From Alteromonas sp. C1M14 (GTDB lineage: Bacteria; Pseudomonadota; Gammaproteobacteria; Enterobacterales; Alteromonadaceae), in assembly GCF_018860965.1 (NCBI RefSeq), contig NZ_JAHKQF010000015.1, positions 620,001 through 684,000 on the forward strand: a DNA stretch of 64,000 nucleotides, read 5' to 3'. Below, one piece after another: positions 55,211 to 64,000 of the stretch (the first letter of the stretch is position 1; each line of letters opens with the position of its first letter). Position numbers and translations under genes: made by a program. The notes beneath the pieces are model-generated. The model saw only the letters and a list, made by a program, of their open reading frames with translations. It made no database searches and was not told where the DNA came from.

Positions 55211-56245
55211 GTGACAACATCAAAATTAACGATAAAAGAGGTCGCAAGTCGTCTGAATGTCTCCACGGCCACTATTTCCAATGCGTTTAATCGGCCCGAC
55301 CAACTCTCAGCTAAAAAGCGAGAGGCGATTTTAAAAGCCTGTGAAGAAATGGGCTACATGGGGCCAAATAAAGCAGCACGATCATTGCGACGTGGAAAGA
55401 GCAATATTGTCGCCTTGGTCTTACCTGACAGCCTTGACTATATGGTAAGCGACCCAGTCGCAAGTCAATTTATTCGTGGCGTAACCCAAGTATTAAAAAA
55501 TACACCGGCCAATCTACTGCTGTTTTCGGGAAACAATGACAACGTAAATGACATCGTGGATTTTGTTGATGGCTTTATATGCTATGGTGCACCGAGAAAC
55601 CCTAAGCTTCTTAACCAGTTAACGAAGATTAAAAAAACCGTTGTCACTGCCGATTTTAATATTCCAACCGCACCATCGGTCAATATAGATAATACCCAAG
55701 CGGCTTATGAAGTTGCAAAAATCGCCCTAAACGCCACGGCCACAAAGCCGGTGATCCTCGGGTTAAGGCTAATTGACAGTGAAATAACACGTTCAATAGG
55801 AAACACGCCACTGATTGATAGTGAGTATTCCATTTCTCATCGTCGACTCGATGGTTATCTTAAAGCGATCCATGAACACGGCTTGAAAATGTCTAATACT
55901 GACATCTGGCACATACCTGAAAGTACGCAAAATCACGCGAAAAGTGCGGTGGAGCAAATTCTTTCACATACACCTCTGCCCGATACCCTGTTGTGTATGA
56001 GTGACGTTATCGCATTAACTGCCATGCAAGAAGCCTTAAAACGGGGGCTACGAGTTCCCGACGATATTCGTATTGTTGGCTTTGATGGTATTGACGAAGC
56101 AAGCCGCTACCACCCCACCTTAACCACAGTGCAACAATTTAACGATAAAAAAGGCGCCCTAGCCGCCCAATTGTATTTAACCCAAGAAAAAGAAAACCGG
56201 CTTCTGCCTTTTGAGCTCGTTGAAGGTAACAGTACATCCCATTGA
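55211..56245 (+). CDS. LacI-family regulator of sucrose locus
   Basis: Repressor of 344 residues with the helix-turn-helix LTIKEVASRLNVSTATISNAFNRP, the hinge NKAARSLRRG and a periplasmic-binding-like sensor with CMSDVIALTAMQEA and IVGFDGIDEA. It starts with GTG 55211 with AAGG upstream. Position at the 3' end of TBDR-MFS-sucrose phosphorylase and the operator GAAAACGTTTTC in front of the TBDR suggest it controls this locus in response to sucrose or fructose. Confidence 0.9.
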   Translation: MTTSKLTIKEVASRLNVSTATISNAFNRPDQLSAKKREAILKACEEMGYMGPNKAARSLRRGKSNIVALVLPDSLDYMVSDPVASQFIRGVTQVLKNTPANLLLFSGNNDNVNDIVDFVDGFICYGAPRNPKLLNQLTKIKKTVVTADFNIPTAPSVNIDNTQAAYEVAKIALNATATKPVILGLRLIDSEITRSIGNTPLIDSEYSISHRRLDGYLKAIHEHGLKMSNTDIWHIPESTQNHAKSAVEQILSHTPLPDTLLCMSDVIALTAMQEALKRGLRVPDDIRIVGFDGIDEASRYHPTLTTVQQFNDKKGALAAQLYLTQEKENRLLPFELVEGNSTSH

Positions 56246-56466
56246 CCCCTACCCACCTTATAAGCCGGTGATCATCGGCTTTCTATAGCGCCATATTTTT
56301 AACTTATTTGTTAAAGGTAGTTTTTATTGATCCTATTTTAAAAAACTTCGTACCCACTGCCTTCTAAGTAGTGATAGCTGTCGAAGATCCTGCCATTTCA
56401 AGTTTTCCGCATCAGTTAAATACAACATCGACTATTTCACTTTAGGAATAATTTTAGGAAGTAATT

Positions 56467-58353
56467 TTGCAGTTTAGAAAAGATATCAACGGGCTACGGG
56501 CTATAGCAGTCATTGCCATCGTACTGTTTCATTTTAACGATAATTGGATGCCCGGTGGATTTGCCGGTGTGGATGTATTCTTTGTTATATCTGGCTTTTT
56601 GATGACAAGCATTATCTTTACTGGCATCAAAAAAGAGACGTTCTCAACAATAAAATTCTATGTTTCACGAGCCAATAGGATCATTCCTGCCCTGGCCTTT
56701 TTATGTTTTGTGCTGGTCATTTTCGGCTGGTTCTATCTTACACCTACCGATTATCAAACACTGGGTAAACATGTAGGCAGCAGTGTTGGCTTTTTATCCA
56801 ATTTTATTTATTGGCGAGAAGCGGGTTATTTTGATGTGGACTCCCATAGAAAATGGCTACTTCATACCTGGTCTTTATCTGTGGAGTGGCAGTTTTATAT
56901 TCTGTACCCCTTACTACTTGTTGGCCTCAGTAAGTGTTTGTCATTAAAGAGCATAAAGGTAACCCTACTTCTTGCCACTGTTTTCGGTTACCTGCTTTGC
57001 ATATACGCAACTTATCGATGGCCCGACCCTGCATACTATCTGCTACATGCTAGAGCTTGGGAAATGATGGTAGGCGGGCTAGCATACCTTTATCCCTTTA
57101 ATTTATCCGATGGCCGAAAAAAGGGAATTGAGTGGCTAGGTTTAGCCCTTATTATCTTGTCTTATGTATTCATTTCAAAAGCAAATTTCTGGCCCGGCTA
57201 TTTGGCTATCTTCCCGGTATTGGGCGCATTTTTGCTGATCCAAGCTCAAAGAAATGACAGCGTATTCACCGGTAATCGCATTTTTCAAGCATTGGGAAAG
57301 TGGTCATATTCCATCTATTTATGGCACTGGCCCCTTGTGGTAGCCATCGGCTACTTTTCCTTAAGCAGGCACTATCTCTTTTTAGGCCTGCTGCTGAGTG
57401 TCGTCTTAGGCTGGGCAAGTTATCACTTTATAGAACGCCGGCGGTTTAGAAGCGACATTTACAGGCCCGCACAACTTATAAAATGCAAACCCATTTACTT
57501 TACCTTGGGCGTAGGTTTGCTTGGTTCGGTCATTCTTGCTACCCAAGGGTTTATCAAGCAAAGTCCCATTGAATATCAAAAACTGGTTACCGATACTCGA
57601 CCAAGTCCACAGCGAGATAGTTGCCACATTCATAGCTACCAATCACCGGATGAAGCCTGCGAATATTTTGGCAAAAATGTCACCTGGGCCACCTTCGGCG
57701 ATAGCCATACCGTCGAAATTGCCTATGCGTTAGCAAGGAAATTAAAGCCCTATGGACAAGGTATAAAACACTTTAGCTTTTCTGGTTGCAAACCCGCTTA
57801 TCAAGACAGGGAAAGTACCCCTTGTGCAAAATGGTACAATGATGCGGTGGATTATATCATCGAGGACGAAGGGATCAGAAATGTGGTGTTCAATCACCGC
57901 TTCACACAGCAGTTAATGGGTGGCAATGCTGATCACTACCCCGCTCACCAGCAATACACCGAAACGGATGAAGTGCGTGAACTTACAAGTCATATTGATA
58001 AACTGATTTTGCTTTTTGCAGCTAAAAAAGACAACGTTTACGTCTTTTATCCTGTGCCCGAGTTACCTAAAGACATCCATCAATTAATGGGGGATAAATT
58101 ACGACGTGGCGCATCTCTTGATAATATCGTGGGCACGGATACCCAGTGGTACGAACATCGAAATGCTTATATGATTCAACATTTCGACAACGCCAATTAC
58201 CCCGCAAATGTGCATTTATTGAAGCCGCAAGATGTGTTTTGCGATCCTGTAAACTGCTACGCGGTTAAAGAGGGAACCGCCCTGTACTTTGATGAAGATC
58301 ACCCTTCAGTGGCTGGCGCTAAAAAGCTGGTAGAATTAATTGAGTTAAACTGA
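56467..58353 (+). CDS. Acyltransferase 3 / SGNH O-acetyltransferase
   Basis: Membrane O-acyltransferase of 628 residues of the OafA/YrhL type. The N-terminal acyltransferase-3 domain (about 1-335) opens FRKDINGLRAIAVIAIVLFHF, with about ten TM helices and the FFVISGFLMT block. The C-terminal SGNH domain (about 375-628) has ATFGDSH and DEDHPS, giving the Ser and Asp/His residues. This arrangement acetylates surface polysaccharides such as O antigen. It starts with TTG 56467, supported by AGGAAG about 7 bases upstream. It stands alone, between the sucrose LacI and a convergent dehydrogenase. Confidence 0.9.
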   Translation: MQFRKDINGLRAIAVIAIVLFHFNDNWMPGGFAGVDVFFVISGFLMTSIIFTGIKKETFSTIKFYVSRANRIIPALAFLCFVLVIFGWFYLTPTDYQTLGKHVGSSVGFLSNFIYWREAGYFDVDSHRKWLLHTWSLSVEWQFYILYPLLLVGLSKCLSLKSIKVTLLLATVFGYLLCIYATYRWPDPAYYLLHARAWEMMVGGLAYLYPFNLSDGRKKGIEWLGLALIILSYVFISKANFWPGYLAIFPVLGAFLLIQAQRNDSVFTGNRIFQALGKWSYSIYLWHWPLVVAIGYFSLSRHYLFLGLLLSVVLGWASYHFIERRRFRSDIYRPAQLIKCKPIYFTLGVGLLGSVILATQGFIKQSPIEYQKLVTDTRPSPQRDSCHIHSYQSPDEACEYFGKNVTWATFGDSHTVEIAYALARKLKPYGQGIKHFSFSGCKPAYQDRESTPCAKWYNDAVDYIIEDEGIRNVVFNHRFTQQLMGGNADHYPAHQQYTETDEVRELTSHIDKLILLFAAKKDNVYVFYPVPELPKDIHQLMGDKLRRGASLDNIVGTDTQWYEHRNAYMIQHFDNANYPANVHLLKPQDVFCDPVNCYAVKEGTALYFDEDHPSVAGAKKLVELIELN

Positions 58354-58373
58354 ATTTGGTAGATACTATCTTG

Positions 58374-58393
58374 GGGCCTGCTTATACAGGCCC
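58374..58393. other. Short hairpin between convergent genes
   Basis: GGGCCTG (58374-58380) pairs with CAGGCCC (58387-58393) around a 6-base loop between the acyltransferase and ydiJ-like stops. No T run follows on the plus strand. It is a weak candidate terminator. Confidence 0.4.
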
Positions 58394-58462
58394 ACAATAA
58401 AATACGTTAATCTAACGAAAACTCATCAAACAAAATAACATCTGCATCCAAATCACTGGGCT

Positions 58463-61400
58463 TTAAACCTTGTTTACTAATTTGTCGCTGACAATTTCAA
58501 TGGGATGACGGGGCTTACTGCCTTCAAACCTGGCGACTTGGCTACGGCAAGAAAACCCGGTGGCCAGTAACTGCTGTGTCCCTTGTTGTTGTACATGTTG
58601 CGCCCAACTCAAGTTATAAATGCCTTTAGAGTTATCCTGATGGGTGCGTTCATGCCCATAGGTACCGGCCATACCACAACAGCCCGCAGAGAGGATCTCC
58701 AGCTTACAACCGAGTTGCTCAAACACCTGCTGCCAGATACGTTCAGTAGTCGGCAACGCTGTTTTTTCGGTGCAATGGCCAATCATGGCATAGCGGTGGT
58801 TGTCTTGTGTTTCCGGGGTTGGCCAACAGGTGTCAGGTACTTGAGCTAACCATTCATGACACGTTAATACATGAAAATCGCCCCGGTTATCGCCGAGTAT
58901 TTTGTTGTATTCGTCTCGATAACACAGTACCAATGACGCATCCACCCCCACCATCGGCATACCCAGAGCCTGCACTTGGTTTAAAAAGTCCGCCGTCCCT
59001 TTCGCTTGCTTGGCAAACTTACCTAAAAAGCCTTTCACATGGGCAGGTTTGCCATTGGGTTTAAATGGCAACAATACGGGGGTAAAGCCTAACTGCTGTA
59101 TCACCTTGGCCATACTTTCTACCACGGCAGCGTCATAAAAGCTGGTAAAAGGGTCTTGTACAATGGCCACGCGGTTTTTACGTTCCTCTGTACTCAAAGC
59201 CTGTAACTTTGCCAGATCAAAGGACTCTGCCACACCATTTATCCGCTTTGACAGCACTGGCACCGACAACGCTGGCGTATCCACATAGCCCACTTTATTT
59301 TCTAATAGCCATGCTACAGGTTTGAATTTCATCAGGCTGTTAATCATCGCTGGGGCTTTTGCCAGCATAGGGGTCATGGTTTCTACGTTGCTAACCAATA
59401 AATCTTTTACCGGTCGAGCATAGCGCTGATAGTAAATAGACAAAAAGCGAGCACGAAAGTCTGGCACATCCACATTCACCGGACACTGGCTGGTACAAGA
59501 TTTACAAGCTAAACAGCCATTCATCACCTCTAATACCTCATGGGAAAAGTCTTCCTGAGTAGACAAGTAGGTATTTTTAAATCGTGTCCAAAAGGAGCTT
59601 TTAAATTGGGTGAACGTGAGGCTATGGGTATCGACCTGCTCTTTGGCTAACAATCGCATCCACTCGCGGATCATACCGGCTCTGCCTTTTGGCGTATGGC
59701 GACGATCAGCGGTAATTTTACTGGACGGGCACATAGGGGACTTGGTGTCATAATTAAAGCACAAGCCATTGCCGTTACAGCTCATCGCCGGGGCCATTTC
59801 TTCTTTAAATGCCACGGGAATGGTTCTATCCAACGTGGCTCGTTTTTCGTCAGTCACGCGCACCAAGGCGGCATCGCTATCTAAAGGCGTACAGATTTTT
59901 CCCGGATTCATTTGATTGTGAGGATCAAATGCGGCTTTTACTTTGCGCAATTCGGTAAACAGAAACTCGCCAAAAAACGCCGGGGCATATTCACTGCGAT
60001 AGCCTTTACCGTGCTCCCCCCACATCAAGCCGCCATATTTGGCTACCAATGCCACCACTTCATCAGAAATCTGATGCATCAGACTTTCTTGCTCTGGGTC
60101 AACAAGATCCAGCGCCGGTCTAACATGTAATACACCGGCATCCACGTGGCCGAACATGCCATACTGTAAACCATGACTGTCTAGCAAGGCCCTAAATTCG
60201 GTAATGTAATCGGCCAGTTTTTCTGGGGGCACAGCGGTATCTTCAGCAAAAGCAATGGGTTTGCGTTCTCCTTTGGTTTTACCCAACAAGCCTACCGCTT
60301 TTTTCCGCATGGCATAAATTCGCCCAATATCTTTTTTATCGTAGGTAATTTGATAACCGATGACGCCGCATTTGCCTGTGGCCACTTCATCATCAAGGCG
60401 GGCTTTTAAAGCATCGATGTGACCTGCCATCTCATCTTGGCTTTCGGCGTTATATTCCACCATATTCAGCCCGAGCAAGGTTTTGTCTGGTACGTCGGTA
60501 ATCAATGTTGAAATGGAATGCCAGATAATGTCGGTTTTGGCTAGATTCAACACCTTGCTGTCGATGGTTTCCACCGACGTGGCGTTGGCTTCAACCATCG
60601 CCGGCGCATGACGCAACGCCGAATCGAAAGAGTCGTATTTAATATTGATAAGGGCTTTTTCATTGGCAATAGGCGTGAGGGATAATTTCGCCTCGGTCAC
60701 CATGGCGAGGGACCCTTCGGCCCCAGTAATTAGCCTGCCAACATCAATCGTTTGTTGCGCTTCATCATAAACGTGCTCAAGGTCGTAGCCGGTAAGAAAC
60801 CGGTTTAAACGGGGAAATTTGTCTAAGATAGCTTGCCGATGACCCACACAAGTTTCCAGAGCTTGTTGGTAAATGCGCCCTTCGGCGGTATTTAACGCGG
60901 CCTTTTTCTTCGCCTCTTCAATACTGACAGGTTGGGTTTCAATTTGCTCACCATTGGCAAGTACTGCAGTTAGCCCCAGTACATGATCGCTGGTTTTACC
61001 ATATACCAAGGAGCCTTGCCCGGAAGCATCGGTACTGATCATACCGCCTAAGGTGGCACGGTTACTGGTGGAAAGGTCCGGGGAGAAAAAATACCCGTGA
61101 GGACGCAAAACATCGTTTAATGCATCTTTCACCATGCCAGTTTGAACGCGGATCCACCCTTGTTCAAGGTTAAGTTCTAAAACCGCATTCATATAGCGAC
61201 GAATGTCGATGACGATACCTTCAGTGAGGCTTTGTCCGTTGGTTCCTGTACCGCCGCCTCGTGCACTAAAGGCCACTTCGGGGTATCTTGCCGCTAACTT
61301 GCCAATGATTTCACAATCTTGGTTCGAACGGGGAAACACCACAGCCTGAGGTAATTTTTGATAAACAGAATTGTCCGTTGCCATGGCAAGACGAGCACCG

Positions 61401-61507
61401 TAACTGGTTTCGATGTCGCCACTAAATTTCATCGCCGCTAAGTGCGATAAAAATTCAACATACTGCTGTTTTAAATTCGATTCAGGGTTTAAGGCGGGTA
61501 GCGTCAA
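58463..61507 (-). CDS. ydiJ: YdiJ-type FAD/Fe-S D-2-hydroxyacid dehydrogenase
   Basis: Large oxidoreductase of 1014 residues, close to the length of E. coli YdiJ. Parts: an FAD-binding PCMH domain (about 40-270, ARGGGTGTNGQSLTEG and GGMISTDASGQGS), an FAD-oxidase C-terminal domain (about 290-545), a cysteine-containing linker (CNGNGLC), a 4Fe-4S motif CLACKSCTSQCP, and a CCG-type C-terminal half (HCTEKT, AGCCGMAGTYGHE). It oxidises D-lactate, D-2-hydroxyglutarate or a similar D-hydroxyacid and feeds the quinone pool. The precise substrate is not readable. It is unrelated by position to the L-lactate-type gene at 10864. Confidence 0.9.
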   Translation of the reverse strand: MTLPALNPESNLKQQYVEFLSHLAAMKFSGDIETSYGARLAMATDNSVYQKLPQAVVFPRSNQDCEIIGKLAARYPEVAFSARGGGTGTNGQSLTEGIVIDIRRYMNAVLELNLEQGWIRVQTGMVKDALNDVLRPHGYFFSPDLSTSNRATLGGMISTDASGQGSLVYGKTSDHVLGLTAVLANGEQIETQPVSIEEAKKKAALNTAEGRIYQQALETCVGHRQAILDKFPRLNRFLTGYDLEHVYDEAQQTIDVGRLITGAEGSLAMVTEAKLSLTPIANEKALINIKYDSFDSALRHAPAMVEANATSVETIDSKVLNLAKTDIIWHSISTLITDVPDKTLLGLNMVEYNAESQDEMAGHIDALKARLDDEVATGKCGVIGYQITYDKKDIGRIYAMRKKAVGLLGKTKGERKPIAFAEDTAVPPEKLADYITEFRALLDSHGLQYGMFGHVDAGVLHVRPALDLVDPEQESLMHQISDEVVALVAKYGGLMWGEHGKGYRSEYAPAFFGEFLFTELRKVKAAFDPHNQMNPGKICTPLDSDAALVRVTDEKRATLDRTIPVAFKEEMAPAMSCNGNGLCFNYDTKSPMCPSSKITADRRHTPKGRAGMIREWMRLLAKEQVDTHSLTFTQFKSSFWTRFKNTYLSTQEDFSHEVLEVMNGCLACKSCTSQCPVNVDVPDFRARFLSIYYQRYARPVKDLLVSNVETMTPMLAKAPAMINSLMKFKPVAWLLENKVGYVDTPALSVPVLSKRINGVAESFDLAKLQALSTEERKNRVAIVQDPFTSFYDAAVVESMAKVIQQLGFTPVLLPFKPNGKPAHVKGFLGKFAKQAKGTADFLNQVQALGMPMVGVDASLVLCYRDEYNKILGDNRGDFHVLTCHEWLAQVPDTCWPTPETQDNHRYAMIGHCTEKTALPTTERIWQQVFEQLGCKLEILSAGCCGMAGTYGHERTHQDNSKGIYNLSWAQHVQQQGTQQLLATGFSCRSQVARFEGSKPRHPIEIVSDKLVNKV

Positions 61508-61668
61508 TTGAAAAACTCCAACTGCCGTAGCGATTGTGCGCCAAGGACTTAGGTTTAAAAGCCTCTATTGTCTATTTGTCATGCTTTTTTACAAGGGTTT
61601 AAATAGAAAAGTTTTGATCATCTTATGCCTCGAAGGCTCATTGTCCTTTTCCTAACCCTATATTAGGT

Positions 61669-62361
61669 CTACCACAAACTAGGGTATTGACGAAATAATG
61701 AGGGCCAATCGTCGATGGAATGCACGCCATAAGGGCCATTCTTTTCATCCGGAGTGTTGCTTTTAAGGTGTGTCGCGCCTGCGTAACGTACCACTTGCAT
61801 ATTCGCCGCAAGGGCGCCTGCAATGCCGGCATCCGAATCTTCTATCACCAAACAATGCTCAGGGGCTACGCCCATTTTAGCGGCGGCATGTAAAAAGATA
61901 TCCGGTGCGGGCTTGCCGTTTTTCACTTCACTACTGGTGGTGATGCGCCCGGCGAAATAATGAAATAAACCCGTGGTTTGTAACGCAAACGTCACCCGTT
62001 CTGGGCTACTACTTGTGGCCACACAATAAGGTGTTTGTAGCGAATTTAGCATTTCTTCAAGATGCTGAGTAGGTAGCAATTCGTCTTCAAAAACCTGAAG
62101 CAGTTTATCGAGATACCCTTGCCGAAAACCGGCGGGGAGGGAAATAGAAAAATCATCCTGTATTTGTGCTTTGGCTGACGGATAACTTTTGCCTAAGAAG
62201 AACTTATTGAAATAAGCTTCAGAGACTCTTACCCCCTGTTCGGCCAGTAACGATAACAACACACGCTGACACAAGATTTCACTGTCGATGAGCACACCAT
62301 CACAATCGAAAATGATAAGTTCAATGTTACTATTGTGTCGTGCTGTACCAACGTTCGCCAT
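61669..62361 (-). CDS. HAD-family sugar phosphatase / mutase
   Basis: HAD-superfamily hydrolase of 230 residues with a beta-phosphoglucomutase-like cap. Motif I is FDCDGVLIDSE (Asp19 and Asp21), motif II VATSSS, motif III Lys in NGKPAPDIF and motif IV VIEDSDAGIAGA. It probably dephosphorylates a small sugar phosphate. It lies 78 bp downstream of the ABC ATPase gene on the same strand, and HAD genes of this type often accompany polyol ABC transporter operons. GTGAAG precedes the ATG. Confidence 0.87.
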   Translation of the reverse strand: MANVGTARHNSNIELIIFDCDGVLIDSEILCQRVLLSLLAEQGVRVSEAYFNKFFLGKSYPSAKAQIQDDFSISLPAGFRQGYLDKLLQVFEDELLPTQHLEEMLNSLQTPYCVATSSSPERVTFALQTTGLFHYFAGRITTSSEVKNGKPAPDIFLHAAAKMGVAPEHCLVIEDSDAGIAGALAANMQVVRYAGATHLKSNTPDEKNGPYGVHSIDDWPSLFRQYPSLW

Positions 62362-62439
62362 AATATCTTCACCGCGTGTATAAAAGTATTGAAGCCGTTG
62401 CCCTATTGTTAGAGCAACGGCGCTTTGGGGTAGTTCAAA

Positions 62440-63480
62440 TTAGGCCGATTTTACCACCGCTTTTTCTTCCCAAGACAAAGACGGTATGGTCATGCCCGCG
62501 CCATCAAAATGCATAATTTTGTTGTCATCGGCGGTAAGGTTTATTTTGTCGCCGTGTTGCAATGGACACTCACCATCCGCTTTTACGGTCAGTGTGCTGC
62601 CATTGGCTAGGTGTACATGTAAAAAGGTTTCTGAACCAAGATGCTCAATGACACCCACTTCGCCAGACCACAACCCTTGTTGTTTGGTGATTTTAAGGTG
62701 TTCTGGGCGCACCCCTAAACTACATGTCGGATCACCGGCTTTCATATCCACATCAATAAAGTTCATCTTCGGCGAACCGATAAAGCCTGCAACAAAACGA
62801 TTGACCGGTCTTTGATACAGTTCTAATGGCGTGCCCACCTGCTCAATAATACCGCCATTAAACACCGCAATACGATCCGCCATGGTCATGGCTTCCACCT
62901 GATCATGGGTAACATAAATCATGGTGGTGGCTAAACTCTGATGTAATTCAGAAATTTCCAAGCGCATGTTAACACGTAACGAGGCGTCTAAATTCGACAA
63001 GGGTTCATCGAACAAAAAAGCCGATGGCTGACGCACAATGGCGCGACCAATAGCCACACGCTGACGCTGGCCACCAGATAATTGACCGGGCTTGCGATCA
63101 AGATAATCTGTCAAATTTAACATCTTGGCAGCAGCGGTAATTTTTTCTTCAATAATCGCCGGGGCGACCTTCGCCCGTTTTAATGGGAAGGCAATGTTAT
63201 TGCGTACTGACATATGGGGGTACAAGGCATAGGACTGAAACACCATGGCTAACCCCCGCTTTGCTGGCGGCATAGCCGTGGCATCTTCGCCATCTATTTC
63301 TATGGTACCGCTGGTGGTATCTTCTAAACCGGCGATCATACGCAATAACGTCGATTTACCGCAACCGGAGGGGCCAACAAAGACAATAAATTCGCCTTCA
63401 CGGATATGTAAATCTAAGGGTTTTATGACATTCACGTCACCAAAGCTCTTTGTAACCTGCTTTAAAGTAATGCTACCCAT
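62440..63480 (-). CDS. Sugar/polyol ABC transporter ATPase
   Basis: ATP-binding subunit of 346 residues of the MalK/UgpC/SmoK type. Walker [10 protein letters not shown] (36-44), Q loop FQSYALYP, signature LSGGQ (134-138), Walker B FLFDEP (155-160) and switch His THDQ are intact. A C-terminal TOBE regulatory domain follows, with LGVRPEHL. The permease gene ends 12 bp upstream, so they share an operon. The permease resembles mannitol/sorbitol systems, so a polyol is the likely cargo. Confidence 0.93.
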   Translation of the reverse strand: MGSITLKQVTKSFGDVNVIKPLDLHIREGEFIVFVGPSGCGKSTLLRMIAGLEDTTSGTIEIDGEDATAMPPAKRGLAMVFQSYALYPHMSVRNNIAFPLKRAKVAPAIIEEKITAAAKMLNLTDYLDRKPGQLSGGQRQRVAIGRAIVRQPSAFLFDEPLSNLDASLRVNMRLEISELHQSLATTMIYVTHDQVEAMTMADRIAVFNGGIIEQVGTPLELYQRPVNRFVAGFIGSPKMNFIDVDMKAGDPTCSLGVRPEHLKITKQQGLWSGEVGVIEHLGSETFLHVHLANGSTLTVKADGECPLQHGDKINLTADDNKIMHFDGAGMTIPSLSWEEKAVVKSA

Positions 63481-63492
63481 TTGAATCTCTCC

Positions 63493-64000
63493 TTACTTAA
63501 CCGCGCCGAAGCTTAGGCCGCGCACTAATTGTTTCTGACTAAACCAACCTAATATCAGGATGGGAACGATGGCCATCACAGAGGCTGCTGATAATTTTGC
63601 GTAAAACAAACCTTCGGGGCTTGAATAACTGGCGATAAATGCCGTCAGTGGTGCCGCATTGGCGGCTGTTAATATGAGTGTCCAGAATGCTTCGTTCCAC
63701 GCTAGGATCACATTGAGCAGCAAGGTTGAGGCAATACCAGGCAACGCGATGGGCAATAACACATGAAAAATTTCTTCTTTGATTCCTGCACCATCCATGC
63801 GAGCGGCTTCTAAAATTTCGTGGGGAATTTCTCGAAAATAGGTATAAAGCATCCACACCATAATCGGCAGGTTGATAAGGGTCATTACAATCACCAACCC
63901 CAACTTGGTATCGAGTAATCCAAAATCACGGAACATCAAATAGATGGGGATAAGAACCCCTACAGGGGGCAGCATCTTGGTAGATAACATCCACATCAGT
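63493..64000 (-). CDS. Polyol-type ABC permease (partial)
   Basis: C-terminal part of an inner-membrane permease of the MalG/SmoG type, cut by the right window edge; the frame stays open past 64000, so the start is outside. The coupling-helix EAA motif is visible (EAARMDGAGIKEEIFHVLLPIALPG), followed by two to three TM helices, and the C-terminus RGLSFGAVK is typical for mannitol/sorbitol permeases. Upstream genes should encode the second permease and the binding protein. Confidence 0.88.
   Translation of the reverse strand, partial: LMWMLSTKMLPPVGVLIPIYLMFRDFGLLDTKLGLVIVMTLINLPIMVWMLYTYFREIPHEILEAARMDGAGIKEEIFHVLLPIALPGIASTLLLNVILAWNEAFWTLILTAANAAPLTAFIASYSSPEGLFYAKLSAASVMAIVPILILGWFSQKQLVRGLSFGAVK

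Noticed and set aside
1-64000. CRISPR array, insertion sequence, prophage, tRNA or rRNA
   Set aside because: No repeat-spacer periodicity, transposase, integrase, phage protein or cloverleaf-like sequence was found on reading through.

Overview
The window looks like chromosome of a marine gammaproteobacterium of the Alteromonadales (Alteromonas/Paraglaciecola-like). This is inferred from gene content: four TonB-dependent receptors (TBDRs), glycan and sugar loci each with its own palindromic operator, spondin-domain proteins, YHYH-domain proteins, an SstT-type transporter and moderate GC. I see no rRNA, tRNA, CRISPR array, insertion sequence or phage gene. Non-ATG starts (TTG, GTG) are fairly common and were chosen by Shine-Dalgarno (SD) spacing.

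Layout. 0.3-1.3 kb: GH18 lipoprotein. 1.6-5.6 kb: small membrane protein, then two spondin-domain secreted proteins followed by an OmpR-type regulator and histidine kinase, with a long hairpin over the regulator's SD. 5.6-7.3 kb: Fe-S (6-4) photolyase overlapped by a 47-residue DUF2256 zinc-ribbon gene. 7.5-9.8 kb: two EamA-type transporters around a DUF6314 protein. 9.9-12.0 kb: FadR-type GntR regulator divergent from an FMN lactate-dehydrogenase-like gene, with two tandem palindromes between them. 12.2-15.1 kb: DUF1439 lipoprotein and a siderophore receptor behind a Fur box.

15.1-26.7 kb is an amino-sugar/N-glycan region: GH20 hexosaminidase, DUF6445 protein, a large TBDR and a LacI regulator linked by copies of the palindrome GACAACGTTGTC, then a GH130 mannoside phosphorylase with an AmpG-like importer, and a sugar isomerase/epimerase-like protein. 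26.7-32.3 kb: a DUF1826 gene behind a near-consensus Zur box, and a TetR-controlled NodT/EmrA/EmrB efflux operon. 32.4-37.3 kb: three sulfotransferases around a YHYH lipoprotein and a His-rich secreted protein.

37.6-45.8 kb is the most intriguing locus: a 987-residue TBDR behind two copies of TGTAAGCGCTTACA, a terminator-like hairpin, then a tight group of two flavin-dependent halogenase-like proteins, a SapC-family protein and a JmjC-like cupin. All four lack signal peptides, and their joint biochemical role is not assigned here. 45.8-49.3 kb: a TPR-GGDEF sensor and an SstT symporter. 49.6-56.2 kb is a compact sucrose-type locus (TBDR, MFS permease, GH13_18 sucrose phosphorylase, LacI) behind abutting palindromes. 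56.5-58.4 kb: O-acyltransferase. 58.5-61.5 kb: YdiJ-type FAD/Fe-S dehydrogenase. 61.7-64.0 kb: HAD phosphatase and the end of a polyol-type ABC transporter that runs off the right edge.

The recurring logic is outer-membrane import by a TBDR, inner-membrane import by an MFS permease, cytoplasmic phosphorolysis or hydrolysis, and control by a dedicated LacI-type operator. All family assignments come from reading the sequences; no database search was run.
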